The notes beneath the pieces were generated by a model, which saw nothing but the letters and a program-made list of their open reading frames with translations, did not search any database and was not told the DNA's origin. The translations under genes and the position numbers were made by a program. Positions 22,644-31,639 of a stretch of 64,000 nt of DNA are shown here, one piece after another. The first letter of the stretch is position 1; each line of letters opens with the position of its first letter. This DNA comes from Bifidobacterium breve (GTDB lineage: Bacteria; Actinomycetota; Thermoleophilia; Solirubrobacterales; Solirubrobacteraceae). Location of the stretch: contig CAMCUD010000006.1 in NCBI GenBank assembly GCA_945878865.1, forward strand, positions 117,780-181,779, in the 5' to 3' direction.

Positions 22644-24890
22644 GTGCTCGCATCTGTGGTGGACGGGACCTCAATGCAACCAACCCAACCAGGGTGGCTA
22701 CGCCTACCGCGGTTCGCGGTGCGCGTGCTGATCCTCCTCCGGCTCGTCGGCTACCAGCCGACGGAACCGGAGACGCTCGCGCGGCAGATCACCCGGAAGC
22801 GGCGCGGCCGGCTGATCACCGTGGCGCTGCTCGCGTCGATGGGGCTCATGGCGTTCGCGGGCACGTCCGTGCTCGATGTTCCGGACCTGTGGCTGGCCGG
22901 GCTCGCCGCGTTCACGTCCGCGGTCATCGTCGCGTCGACGCCCGTGGCCTCGATGCATCCTGCGTACTTCCACGTGCTCCCCGCGCTGATCCTCGCGCCG
23001 TGGGCACTCGGGGTCGTGCTGCTCGCGCCCGACGGCGGCATCGTCGCCGCGCAGCTCGTGTTCATCGGCCCGACGATCGCGTTCGTCATCCAGGGGCGTG
23101 TGGCGCAGCTGGCGCACTGGCTCGTGACGTCGGCCGTTGTTGTCGGCCTCATGGCGTTCGCCGACACGAACCCCGCGACCGACGCGGCGCTGATCGCGGG
23201 CCTGCTGTGCGCGATGGGGCTCGCCGCGTTCATCCTCTTCGTCTGGCGGACCGCCGAGGAGCAGGGCACGATGCTCGAGCACCTCGTCCGCCGCGACCAG
23301 CTCACCGGCGTCGGCAACCGGCGGCTGCTCGACGAGCGGCTGGAGTACGAGATCGCCCGGCACAGCCGGACGGGGCATCCGCTCACGCTGCTCATCTTTG
23401 ACCTCAACGGCTTCAAGCAGGTCAACGACCGCCTCGGTCACGCCGCTGGCGACCAGCTCCTGCAGGAGGTCGGCGCCGTGCTGACCGCGTCGCTGCGGCG
23501 CCAGGACACGGTCGCGCGGCCCGGCGGGGACGAGTTCTGCGTCGTGGCGCCCGAGACGAGCGCGGCGGACGCCGAGCGGCTGATCGCCCAGCTCCGAGGC
23601 GCGCTGGCGACCGTCAACGCGGGCGGCCGGCCGCTGACGTCGGCGATCGGCGCCGCGACGTTCCCCGACGACGGCAACGACGTCCAGCGCCTCATGACGG
23701 TGGCCGACGAGCGCCAGCGCGTCGACAAGCCGCGCTCCTCCATCGGCTTGCCCGAGAGCGCCCCGGCCGCGGAGAAGATCACGCCGCTCCCGCCGGCGGT
23801 GACCGTCACAGGCACGGTGCCGCTGCCCTCCGGGGAGGACGATCACGTGCCGCTGTCGCGCCGCGTGGCGCGCCAGCCGGGCGTGCGTGTCGCGGTGATG
23901 GCGGTGTTCCTCATCGGGGCGCTCGCTGCCGCCCTCGGGTCGCGGATCATCGACCGCCCCGAGCTCATGCTGCTCGTGCCGGTCGCCGCCGCCGTGGGCG
24001 TGGCGATCCGTTTCGTGCCCAACGACCGGATGCCGGCGTGGATGTTCAACCTGTGCCCGATCGTCGCGTCGGCCGTCATCGCCTTCGGCGTGTGGGCCTC
24101 CGGACCGGACTGGTTCGTCGTCTCACCGTTCTTCATGTTCGTCGGCGCGGCCATCGGGTTCATGGTCGAGACGGGGCGCGGCCGCCTGGCGCACATCGCC
24201 CTCGCGTCGCTCGTCGTGCTGCTGCCGCTCGGGTACATGGAGCTGACCGACGTCTCGGCGGCCACCGTCGTCGCGAGCCTGCTCGGCCTGTGGGCGATGG
24301 TGCTGTACATCCGCCTCTCCTGGGTGCTCGTCGAAGAGCAGTCCGAGGAGCTCGGGCGACTCATGCGGCGCGACCCGCTCACCGGCGTGGGCAACCGCCG
24401 CCTGCTCGTCGAGCGCCTGGACTACGAGCTGACCCGCCACCACCGGACCGGGCGCCCGCTCGCGCTCATCGTGCTCGACCTCAACGACTTCAAGGGCATC
24501 AACGACACGCTCGGCCACCTCGCCGGCGACGAGGTGCTGAAGAAGGCAGCGACCGCGCTGCGGGGCGCGGTCCGACGGCAGGACACGGTCGTGCGCCAGG
24601 GCGGCGACGAGTTCGCGATCCTCGCGCCGGAGGCCGGCCATCAGGAAGCGGCGCGCATCGCCCGGCACGTGCGGGAGGCGCTCGGAGACGTCGACGCAGG
24701 CTCGCGCAACCTCGCGGGAGCGGTCGGGTTCGCCGTGTTCCCGGAGGACGCGGGCGATCGTGAGGGGCTTGTCGAGCTCGCCGACGCCCGGCAGCGTGCC
24801 GACAAGGGCCCCCGCCGGATGGCGGCCACCGCGTCGCGCGTGCGCAAGGTTCCGGTGTGGTACCCCGGGGCCGACGTGCACGAGGTCTGA
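22644..24890 (+). CDS. Tandem membrane diguanylate cyclase with two GGDEF domains
   Basis: This 748-residue protein consists of two TM-GGDEF units in a row. Unit 1: 4-6 hydrophobic helices (~57-200), then GGDEF at 294-298 with inhibitory-site RRQD at 285-288. Unit 2: hydrophobic helices (~412-560), then GGDEF at 653-657 with RRQD at 644-647. Both keep the metal/substrate strand (FDLNGFKQVND; LDLNDFKGIND) and GN-RRLL. Each should make c-di-GMP from 2 GTP, and since cyclases work as dimers, the two domains could pair within one chain. Starts at 22644 (GTG), 22656 (GTG) or 22674 (ATG) are all possible. The next gene is a third copy of the same unit. Confidence 0.9.
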   Translation: MLASVVDGTSMQPTQPGWLRLPRFAVRVLILLRLVGYQPTEPETLARQITRKRRGRLITVALLASMGLMAFAGTSVLDVPDLWLAGLAAFTSAVIVASTPVASMHPAYFHVLPALILAPWALGVVLLAPDGGIVAAQLVFIGPTIAFVIQGRVAQLAHWLVTSAVVVGLMAFADTNPATDAALIAGLLCAMGLAAFILFVWRTAEEQGTMLEHLVRRDQLTGVGNRRLLDERLEYEIARHSRTGHPLTLLIFDLNGFKQVNDRLGHAAGDQLLQEVGAVLTASLRRQDTVARPGGDEFCVVAPETSAADAERLIAQLRGALATVNAGGRPLTSAIGAATFPDDGNDVQRLMTVADERQRVDKPRSSIGLPESAPAAEKITPLPPAVTVTGTVPLPSGEDDHVPLSRRVARQPGVRVAVMAVFLIGALAAALGSRIIDRPELMLLVPVAAAVGVAIRFVPNDRMPAWMFNLCPIVASAVIAFGVWASGPDWFVVSPFFMFVGAAIGFMVETGRGRLAHIALASLVVLLPLGYMELTDVSAATVVASLLGLWAMVLYIRLSWVLVEEQSEELGRLMRRDPLTGVGNRRLLVERLDYELTRHHRTGRPLALIVLDLNDFKGINDTLGHLAGDEVLKKAATALRGAVRRQDTVVRQGGDEFAILAPEAGHQEAARIARHVREALGDVDAGSRNLAGAVGFAVFPEDAGDREGLVELADARQRADKGPRRMAATASRVRKVPVWYPGADVHEV

Positions 24891-24913
24891 CACGCCAATT
24901 TGTCATCTGGACG

Positions 24914-24939
24914 GACGGTCCCCCCGCTTCGGGGCCGTC
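24914..24939 (+). terminator. Hairpin between the two diguanylate cyclase genes
   Basis: GACGG-T-CCCC (24914-24923) pairs with GGGGCCGTC (24931-24939) with one bulged T and a seven-base loop. It lies 23 bases after the stop of the tandem cyclase gene and about 37 bases before the next cyclase start, so it probably ends or attenuates the upstream transcript. A second small palindrome (GTACC-GCGT-GGTAC) follows at about 24943-24956. Confidence 0.5.
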
Positions 24940-24976
24940 TCAGTACCGCGTGGTACCTGGTCGATAACGCCTGTGC

Positions 24977-25975
24977 ATGCGCCTCTCCCGACGCATCTCG
25001 CGCCAGCGCAACGTCAGGTACACGACCGCCGCGATCTTCATCGGCACCGGCGGTCTCTCGACGTTCGCGTACCTCATCCTTGGGAGCCCCGGGATCCTCT
25101 GGGTCGGGGGGCTGGCGGTGGTCACGGGCACCGCCCTCGCGTTCGTGCCCACGGACCGCATGCCCGACTGGCTCTTCCACGCGCTTCCCCCGATCGTCGT
25201 CGTGGAGATCTCACTGGCGTCGATGTCGCTGGCGCCCAACGGCGCCGCGATCATCGGGCTCTTCGCGTTCGTCGGCCCCGCGATCGCGTTCATGATCGAG
25301 ACCCCGCGCGGGATCATCGCCCACATCACCTTCGCCACGCTCGGGCTCCTCGCCCCGCTCGTGCTCGTGGAGACCAATGACGTCACGCTCGTCGCGACGC
25401 TGTGCATGATCCCCATCACCTGGGGGCTGGGGATCTTCGTGATGCTCGTCTGGCAGCACGCCGAGGACGCGTCCGCGCAGCTCGAGCAACTCGCGCGTCT
25501 GGATCCGCTCACCGAGATCGGCAACCGGCGCCTGCTCGACGAGCGCCTGGACTACGAGCTGACCCGCCACGAGCGGTCCGGCCGCCAGCTCGCGCTCATC
25601 GTCCTCGACCTCAACGGCTTCAAGCAGATCAACGACATGCTCGGCCACGGCGTCGGCGACATCCTGCTCCGGGACACGGCGGCGGCCCTGGCCAGCGCTG
25701 TCCGGACCCAGGACACCGTCGCCCGGCAGGGCGGCGACGAGTTCTGCGTGCTCGCTCCGGAAGCGGGCCAGCTGGAGGCCGAGGAGATCGTCGCGCACAT
25801 CCGCGGCGCGCTCGCCGCCGTCGACGCTGGCGGGAAGCCGCTGCGTGCGGCGATCGGCTACGCCATCTTCCCTGCGGACGCCGGCCAGGTCTCCGATCTG
25901 CACGAGGTCGCCGACGCCCGTCAGCGCGCCGACAAGCCGCGCGCCGCCGCCGCGGCGCGCATCACCGCCGCGTAG
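24977..25975 (+). CDS. Membrane diguanylate cyclase (single TM-GGDEF unit)
   Basis: This 332-residue protein has about five or six hydrophobic helices (residues ~15-160) followed by a GGDEF domain with GGDEF at 252-256, inhibitory-site RTQD at 243-246 and LDLNGFKQIND. The membrane part shares the landmarks FVP-DRMP-W, FVGPAIAFMIE and RGIIAHI with both halves of the preceding 748-residue protein, so the three units come from tandem duplication. It should synthesise c-di-GMP at the membrane in response to an unknown signal. Confidence 0.92.
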   Translation: MRLSRRISRQRNVRYTTAAIFIGTGGLSTFAYLILGSPGILWVGGLAVVTGTALAFVPTDRMPDWLFHALPPIVVVEISLASMSLAPNGAAIIGLFAFVGPAIAFMIETPRGIIAHITFATLGLLAPLVLVETNDVTLVATLCMIPITWGLGIFVMLVWQHAEDASAQLEQLARLDPLTEIGNRRLLDERLDYELTRHERSGRQLALIVLDLNGFKQINDMLGHGVGDILLRDTAAALASAVRTQDTVARQGGDEFCVLAPEAGQLEAEEIVAHIRGALAAVDAGGKPLRAAIGYAIFPADAGQVSDLHEVADARQRADKPRAAAAARITAA

Positions 25976-26029
25976 CCCGCCGCCTGGCAACATTGCGCGC
26001 CCGAACCACCTCGAGGAGGAAGCGCGCGC

Positions 26030-26485
26030 ATGCCGGTCACGATCAACGGGATCGACGAACTGAAGGCCAAGATCGGCGAGGAGCTCGGCGTCAGCTCCTG
26101 GCACGAGGTCACGCAGGAGGACATCAACACGTTCGCGGACGTCACGGGGGACCACCAGTGGATCCACGTCGACCCTGAGCGGGCGAAGGAGACGCCGTTC
26201 GGCGGCACGATCGCCCACGGCTTCTACACCCTCTCGCTCGGCCCGAAGTTCCAGGAGGAGATCGTCGCGTTCGAGGGCTTCTCGTTCGCCATGAACTACG
26301 GCCTGGGGAAGGTCCGCTTCCCGTCGCCCGTGCCGGTCGGCAGCAAGGTCCGCATGCGCGGTGCGATCGCGGCCGTCGAGGACGTTCCGGGCGGGGTGCA
26401 GTTCACCGTCGCGCAGACCTTCGAGATCGAGGGTGGCGCGAAGCCCGTCTGCGTGGCCGAGCTGCTCGTCCGCGCGTTCGCATAA
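26030..26485 (+). CDS. MaoC-like (R)-specific hydratase/dehydratase
   Basis: This 151-residue hot-dog fold protein has the catalytic pattern FADVTGDHQWIHVDPERA (Asp and His of hydratase 2), followed by TIAHGFYTLSL. It would hydrate enoyl-CoA or dehydrate 3-hydroxyacyl-CoA in fatty acid or polyketide metabolism. A strong ribosome site (GAGGAGG) precedes the ATG, unlike many neighbours that look leaderless. It sits between cyclase genes without obvious functional linkage. Confidence 0.93.
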   Translation: MPVTINGIDELKAKIGEELGVSSWHEVTQEDINTFADVTGDHQWIHVDPERAKETPFGGTIAHGFYTLSLGPKFQEEIVAFEGFSFAMNYGLGKVRFPSPVPVGSKVRMRGAIAAVEDVPGGVQFTVAQTFEIEGGAKPVCVAELLVRAFA

Positions 26486-26527
26486 CACCAGCTTGCGGCG
26501 CGGTGCAGCGCGCGGGATGATCTTTGA

Positions 26528-27403
26528 ATGATCATCCGCGTCTGCACCGCCGCTGCCCTCTGCGTGCTCGCGTCGCTCGCCCCGGCCGCTGCGGCGCAGG
26601 CGAAGATCACGCCGGCCGTCTCACTGGACACCGCCGCCGGCGGGACGCGCATCGTCGTGGTCCTCACGAGCGACAAGCCGCTGTCGAAGGCCAAGCGCCC
26701 GAAGCGCGTCAGCGCCATCGCGGCCGGGAAGACGTACAAGCTCTCGCGCGGCGCCGGCAAGGTCACCGCGACAAAGCTCGGCACCTGGAAGAGCAAGAAG
26801 ACGACGGGCGCGGAGGCGACGAAGCTGCAGGCCCTGGCGGGCAAGGGCATCTCGGTGAAGATCACTCCGAAGAAGGGCAAGGTCTCGACGCTGTCGGCGT
26901 CGCTGCCCGCCCAGGGCGCGCCGAGCACCCCGACAGGCGGGACGAACCCGACGCCGACGCCGGCCCAGACGACCCCGGCCGCGCAGCCGCGGTACCCCGT
27001 GCCGGGGAAGGTCGTCACCGGGATGGACGCGTTCAACGCGATCAAGCCGTACTTCCTCAACAGCGAGTTCAGCGACTGCGCCGCGGGCCGCTGGCCCACA
27101 TGCCAGGTCGAGAACCGCTACGAGCACGCGGCCGACTTCTCGTGGGAGTACCGGCGCTGCACGCCGGTCAGCGGGTCGGACATCAACACCGTCGGCGCGT
27201 ACACCGTGACCGGGGTGCAGCAGAACGCGGACGGGTCGTGGGTCGTGGAGTACACGGCACCCGGCAGCGCGAACTTCTACCACTGGGAAGTCGGGCAGAA
27301 CGGGATCGCCAACGGGTACTACGCCTACAACGGCACCGTGACCGAGACGATGGCGAACTACATCGTGCGCACGCCCGCGCGGTTGGGCGATTGCTACAGC
27401 TGA
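26528..27403 (+). CDS. Secreted protein with Pro/Thr linker, 291 aa
   Basis: A signal peptide (residues 1-25, ending AAAQA) leads into a Lys-rich domain (~26-130: KPLSKAKRPKRVSAIAAGK, GKGISVKITPKKGK), then a Thr/Pro linker (TPTGGTNPTPTPAQTTPAAQP, described by its composition) and a C-terminal domain (~160-291) with Cys pairs in DCAAGRWPTCQVENRYEH and a final LGDCYS. It is probably an extracellular adhesin-like or matrix protein; I recognise no family. Its place between cyclase genes makes a c-di-GMP-controlled surface role possible, but that is inference. Confidence 0.72.
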   Translation: MIIRVCTAAALCVLASLAPAAAAQAKITPAVSLDTAAGGTRIVVVLTSDKPLSKAKRPKRVSAIAAGKTYKLSRGAGKVTATKLGTWKSKKTTGAEATKLQALAGKGISVKITPKKGKVSTLSASLPAQGAPSTPTGGTNPTPTPAQTTPAAQPRYPVPGKVVTGMDAFNAIKPYFLNSEFSDCAAGRWPTCQVENRYEHAADFSWEYRRCTPVSGSDINTVGAYTVTGVQQNADGSWVVEYTAPGSANFYHWEVGQNGIANGYYAYNGTVTETMANYIVRTPARLGDCYS

Positions 27404-27443
27404 ATCGCTGGAGGACCCGGGCGGAGCGACCGATAGCTCCCTC

Positions 27444-28430
27444 GTGAATCGTTCCACGGAAGAGGCGGAGCGCCTGCGGCTCATCGGGCGTCTCGCGGGG
27501 TTGTCGTTCCTCGCGATCCCGCTCCTGACGATCCCGCTGTACGCGGGGCTGGGCAGCGACGACGTCGATGCGCTCGTGCCGCTGGGAGTGGTGTCCGTCG
27601 TCGTCGGGATCGTGGTGCTCGCCGTGCCGTTCGATCGCGCGCCGCGGTGGTGGGTGCCGTTCCTCGGGGTCGTGGCGTTCTCCATGACGACGTGGGGATC
27701 GTCGATCACCGGCAACTACGCCGCGGCCGCGCTGTGGCCGTTCCTCGTCGTGGCCGCGTTCGTCAGCATCACCATCGACGACGTCGCGATCGTCGCGGCG
27801 CTGCTGGCGTACGCGTGCGTGGGGATGGTCGTGGGGCTGCTGCTCGGAGGCGACGACGGGCCGGCCCGTGCCGCGACGGTCATCGCGATCCCCGCGCTGC
27901 TCGGCATCTCCGCGATCCTCACGACGATGCGCCGTCGCGAGCGCGAGCAGGCCGAGCGCCTGCGGATGCTCGCGAAGATCGACGCGCTCACGCAGGTCGG
28001 CAACCGGCGGCTGCTCGACGAGCGGCTCGACTACGAGGTCCGCCGCCATCGCCGCACAGGCAGGCCGCTCGGCCTGTTCATCGTGGATCTCGACGCCTTC
28101 AAGGACGTCAACGATCGCGTCGGGCATCTCGCCGGCGATGAGCTGCTGCGCACGGCGGCGGCGGCGCTCGTGGGCGCGGTTCGGGCCTCGGACACGGTCG
28201 TCCGCTACGGCGGCGACGAGTTCGCGATCCTGGCGCCGGAGATCGAGGAGGGCGGCGCGGATCGTCTCGCGGCGGGCATCGCCAGGGCGTTCGAGGCGGT
28301 GCAGGCGGCGGGGCGCCCACTGACGGCGAGCCTCGGCTGGGCGATCTTCCCGCACGACGCCGCGGACGCGCAGGGGCTCCTCGCCGCCGCGGACGCGCGC
28401 GAGCGCCGCGCGAAGATCGAGAGCCGTTAG
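27444..28430 (+). CDS. Membrane diguanylate cyclase, diverged member
   Basis: This 328-residue protein starts at a GTG with N-terminal hydrophobic helices (~17-160), then MRRREREQAERLRML as a signalling helix and GGDEF at 256-260 with inhibitory-site RASD at 247-250 and VDLDAFKDVND. The canonical RYGGDEF form is kept here, whereas the three upstream units have RPGGDEF or RQGGDEF. Its membrane domain does not share the FVP-DRMP landmarks, so it is a more distant paralogue. Its stop overlaps that of the convergent SpoIID gene by 4 bp. Confidence 0.92.
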   Translation: MNRSTEEAERLRLIGRLAGLSFLAIPLLTIPLYAGLGSDDVDALVPLGVVSVVVGIVVLAVPFDRAPRWWVPFLGVVAFSMTTWGSSITGNYAAAALWPFLVVAAFVSITIDDVAIVAALLAYACVGMVVGLLLGGDDGPARAATVIAIPALLGISAILTTMRRREREQAERLRMLAKIDALTQVGNRRLLDERLDYEVRRHRRTGRPLGLFIVDLDAFKDVNDRVGHLAGDELLRTAAAALVGAVRASDTVVRYGGDEFAILAPEIEEGGADRLAAGIARAFEAVQAAGRPLTASLGWAIFPHDAADAQGLLAAADARERRAKIESR

Positions 28431-29857
28431 CGCACGCGCACGGGCGGCCCGGCGTCCGCGCCGAGCCGCACCCGGTACAGGCCCGGCCGCCGCACGCCCG
28501 CCCGGTACGCCCCGCCGGCGCCCAGCTGCACGTCGAGCTGGGAGGTCCATGCGCCCTGCGCCGAGCGACGCTCCACCCGCGCCCACGTTCCCGGGGTGGC
28601 CGGAGTGATGGTGCCGCGCAGGACCGCGCGCGGCGGCAGGCTCACGCGCCCCAGTCCGAAGCCGCGGGGCGCCGCGCCGCCCTCCGACGGGTCGGTGGTC
28701 GAGCTCGTCGACGGCGGCGCCGCGTTCGTGCCGATCACGCGGAACGAGACCCACGTGTCGTCGAGGCCGAGCCGGGATCGGATCTGCGGGCCGCTCACGC
28801 GCGTCCGGCCGCGACTGCCGACGATGTCGGCGCTGACGATCCGTGGCGACGCGCCGCGCTTGACGATCGTCACGCCGCGGAAGCTGCCCTTCACCCACGA
28901 GCCGAACTTCCGCTTGGCCTGCGCGGCCGTCCACCGGTACGGCCCCCAGCGATGCTTCGGTGACACGCTGTCATACGGGTCGTCCACGCTCTTCAGCCAC
29001 GGCTTGGGCGACGCGCCGATGAACGAGTTCTCGACGTTCTCGGTCTGGCCGCCCGACGTCGAGAAGAAGTACGTCACGACCGGCTTGCCGTTGTAGGTGA
29101 CGACCTGGCCTGCGGTCGCGCGCACCGCGGCGTCCGTCGACGGGTACTCCGCGCGGATGCCGGTGTACATCTGCGACCGCGTGTCGGCGTACTGGTCGAA
29201 GCCCGAGCCGGGATGCGACGTCGTGATCGCGTAGGTGCGGGCCACCACCGCCTGCGCACGCAGGGCGTCCGCGGGCCATGACGCGGGGCTCTCGGCGGAG
29301 ACCACGCCGCGGACGTAGTCCTCGAGGTTCACCGCGTTGATGGCGTTGACGCCCACGCTGCCGGGTCGCAGCTCGAGGTCGCCGCGGTACCGGCCGTTGC
29401 TGATGCCGTTGGCCGCGGAGCCGCCGAGGATGAAGCCGGAGGCCTGGCCGCGCAGGCGCAGCGGCGCCGCGAAGCGCCCGAGGCGCGTGCCGCGCTGGGT
29501 GTACAGGACCAGCTGGGAGCCGAACCCGCGGACCCCGTACGTCGCCGACGGGTTGAGCGTGCGGCCGCCCACGACGCCGGTGACGCCCATGACGCGCACG
29601 GTGCCCGTCGTCTGCAGCAGGACGCGGACCGTCGGCGTGGCGTCGAGCCGCTCGATCTGGGTGCCCTTGTAGTAGTGGCCGACGATCGTGCGGTAGTCGG
29701 TGCCGCGCTTGGCAAAGCCGTACGCGCCGTACTGGCTGAGCCCGACGCCGTGGCCGAAGCCGGCGCCGCGGACGATGACACGGGTGGCCGCGTCGGCGGC
29801 GGGGGCCGCCAGTGCGGTCGCCGCCAGCGCGGCGCAGATGGGGACGGTCAGGCGCAT
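28427..29857 (-). CDS. SpoIID/LytB domain secreted protein
   Basis: The reading is 476 residues from the ATG at 29857, with a signal peptide (ending ADAATR). The SpoIID/LytB core is visible as GAGFGHGVGLSQYGAYGFAK, NLEDYVRGVVSAESP, LRAQAVVARTYAI, GGQTENVENSFIG and WLKSV. In Bacillus SpoIID is a lytic transglycosylase acting on denuded glycan strands; in non-sporulating actinobacteria the domain is taken to remodel peptidoglycan. The C-terminal ~110 residues form a separate Arg/Gly-rich beta domain. The huge open frame upstream on this strand is a shadow of the acetolactate synthase gene. Confidence 0.9.
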   Translation of the reverse strand: MRLTVPICAALAATALAAPAADAATRVIVRGAGFGHGVGLSQYGAYGFAKRGTDYRTIVGHYYKGTQIERLDATPTVRVLLQTTGTVRVMGVTGVVGGRTLNPSATYGVRGFGSQLVLYTQRGTRLGRFAAPLRLRGQASGFILGGSAANGISNGRYRGDLELRPGSVGVNAINAVNLEDYVRGVVSAESPASWPADALRAQAVVARTYAITTSHPGSGFDQYADTRSQMYTGIRAEYPSTDAAVRATAGQVVTYNGKPVVTYFFSTSGGQTENVENSFIGASPKPWLKSVDDPYDSVSPKHRWGPYRWTAAQAKRKFGSWVKGSFRGVTIVKRGASPRIVSADIVGSRGRTRVSGPQIRSRLGLDDTWVSFRVIGTNAAPPSTSSTTDPSEGGAAPRGFGLGRVSLPPRAVLRGTITPATPGTWARVERRSAQGAWTSQLDVQLGAGGAYRAGVRRPGLYRVRLGADAGPPVRVR

Positions 29858-29956
29858 TCGGAGATTGGGACACCCGCGCGGGACGCGAGTTGCGCGGTGG
29901 TAGCGTGCGAGCGCGATGTGCGCGTCACGCCACGTTCCAGAGGGTACGCAAGCCGC

Positions 29957-31606
29957 ATGAGCAGCCCCCGGCGCGCCAGCGACCTCTTCGTCGAGTGCCT
30001 CGAGGCCGAGGGTGTCCGATGGGTGTTCGGCATCCCCGGCGAGGAGACGCTCGACCTCAACCACTCGCTCGATCGTTCGTCGGTCACGTTCGTCCCCGTT
30101 CGACACGAGCAGGGCGGGGCCTACATGGCCGACATGGTCGGCCGGCTCACCGGGCGCGCGGGCGTGTGCCTGGGGACACTCGGGCCGGGCGCGACGAACC
30201 TCGTGACGGCCGTCGCCGACGCGTACCTCGACCGCGCCCCGCTGGTCGCGATCACCGGGCAGGGCGACCTCGAGCGCATGCACAAGGAGTCGCATCAGTA
30301 CATCGACGTCGTGCAGATGATGGCGCCGATCACCAAGTGGAACGCGCGCGTCAACGCGCCGGACATCGTGCCCGAGGTGGTGCGCAAGGCCTTCAAGGTC
30401 GCCGAGAGCGAGAAGCCGGGCGCCACCCATCTCGAGCTGCCCGAGGACGTCATGGCCGCGGAGGTCCGCGACCTCGTGCCGCTGCCGCGCCGGCGGCCCG
30501 TCGATCCCGAGCCGGGCGCCCGCGAGCTGCTGAAGGCCGCCGACATGATCCGCGGCGCGATCAACCCCGTCGTCCTGGCCGGCAACGGCGTCGTCCGCGC
30601 CGGGGCCGCGCCGGCGTTGCGCGAGTTCTGCCGGGCGACCGGCATCGCGGCGGCGCACACGTTCATGGGCAAGGGCGTCCTCGACGCGTTCGACGAGCGC
30701 TCGCTCGGCACCGTCGGGCTGCACTCGCGCGACTACGCGCTCGCGGGGTTCGAGGACGCCGACGTCGTGATCTGCGTCGGCTACGACCTCGTCGAGCACG
30801 CGCCGAAGCACTGGAACCCCAAGCGCGACAAGAAGATCGTCATGGTCGACTCGCAACCCGCGGAGATCGACGAGCACTACCTCCCCGAGGTCGAGCTCAT
30901 CGGCGACATCTACCACGTCCTCAGCCGCCTGGCCGAGGAGGGCCGCGACGTGCCCCACAGCGGTGGAGACGCGCGGCTGCACGAGCTCATCATGCGCCGC
31001 TTCGCCGCCGCCCAGCACGACGATGCGTTTCCGGTCCAGCCGCCGCGCGCGCTGTGGGAGATCCGCCAGGCGCTCGGCCGCGAGGACATGCTCATCAGCG
31101 ACGTCGGCCTGCACAAGCTGTGGATCGGGCGGATGTTCCCCGCGCACGAGCCGAACACGGTCCTCATCGCCAACGGCCTGGCCGGGATGGGCTTCGCGCT
31201 GCCCTGCGCGATCGCGGCGAAGCTCGTGCATCCGCGGCGCAAGGTCGTGACGGTCAACGGCGACGGCGGGTTCCTCATGAACGTGCAGGAGCTCGAGACG
31301 GCGAAGCGGCTGCGCACGCCGATCGTCAACGTCGTCTGGGAGAACCAGCAGTTCGGGTCGATCGTGTGGAAGCAGGACAAGAAGTTCGGGGCCCACTTCG
31401 GCACGGACTTCACGAACCCGGACTTCGTCAAGCTCGCCGAGTCGTTCGGGATCCCGGCGTGGCGCAGCGAGTCGGCGGCGCAGTTCGGGGACCACCTGCG
31501 GCGCGCGCTCTCGCTCGATGAGCCGTCGCTCATCGTGCTGCCGATCGACTACTCGCAGGACGTGGCGTTCAGCGAGGAGCTCGGCACGGCGACCGTGGCG
31601 GTGTAA
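29957..31606 (+). CDS. Acetolactate synthase large subunit-like TPP enzyme
   Basis: This 549-residue enzyme uses thiamine diphosphate. The N-terminal PYR domain has FGIPGEETLDL and the activating Glu in VRHEQGGAYMAD; the C-terminal PP domain has the TPP/Mg motif GDGGFLMN...ENQQFGS. HKESHQYIDVVQMMAPITKWN resembles catabolic AlsS-type synthases rather than IlvB. No small regulatory subunit gene follows, consistent with a catabolic pyruvate-to-acetolactate enzyme. The ATG follows a GAGGG ribosome site. Other TPP decarboxylases cannot be fully excluded. Confidence 0.85.
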   Translation: MSSPRRASDLFVECLEAEGVRWVFGIPGEETLDLNHSLDRSSVTFVPVRHEQGGAYMADMVGRLTGRAGVCLGTLGPGATNLVTAVADAYLDRAPLVAITGQGDLERMHKESHQYIDVVQMMAPITKWNARVNAPDIVPEVVRKAFKVAESEKPGATHLELPEDVMAAEVRDLVPLPRRRPVDPEPGARELLKAADMIRGAINPVVLAGNGVVRAGAAPALREFCRATGIAAAHTFMGKGVLDAFDERSLGTVGLHSRDYALAGFEDADVVICVGYDLVEHAPKHWNPKRDKKIVMVDSQPAEIDEHYLPEVELIGDIYHVLSRLAEEGRDVPHSGGDARLHELIMRRFAAAQHDDAFPVQPPRALWEIRQALGREDMLISDVGLHKLWIGRMFPAHEPNTVLIANGLAGMGFALPCAIAAKLVHPRRKVVTVNGDGGFLMNVQELETAKRLRTPIVNVVWENQQFGSIVWKQDKKFGAHFGTDFTNPDFVKLAESFGIPAWRSESAAQFGDHLRRALSLDEPSLIVLPIDYSQDVAFSEELGTATVAV

Positions 31607-31639
31607 ACGGCGCACCGCGTCTCGCGGTAGCGTTCAGAC

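Noticed and set aside
22561..22676. c-di-GMP riboswitch upstream of the diguanylate cyclase genes
   Set aside because: I looked for GEMM-like conserved blocks in the gaps before the cyclase and HD-GYP genes and saw none; only short palindromes are present.
28427..31615. A 1062-codon open frame on the minus strand
   Set aside because: Only the part from 29857 downwards matches SpoIID/LytB with a signal peptide. The upstream half is antisense to the acetolactate synthase gene and has the Arg/Asp/Leu-rich composition of a GC-rich shadow frame.
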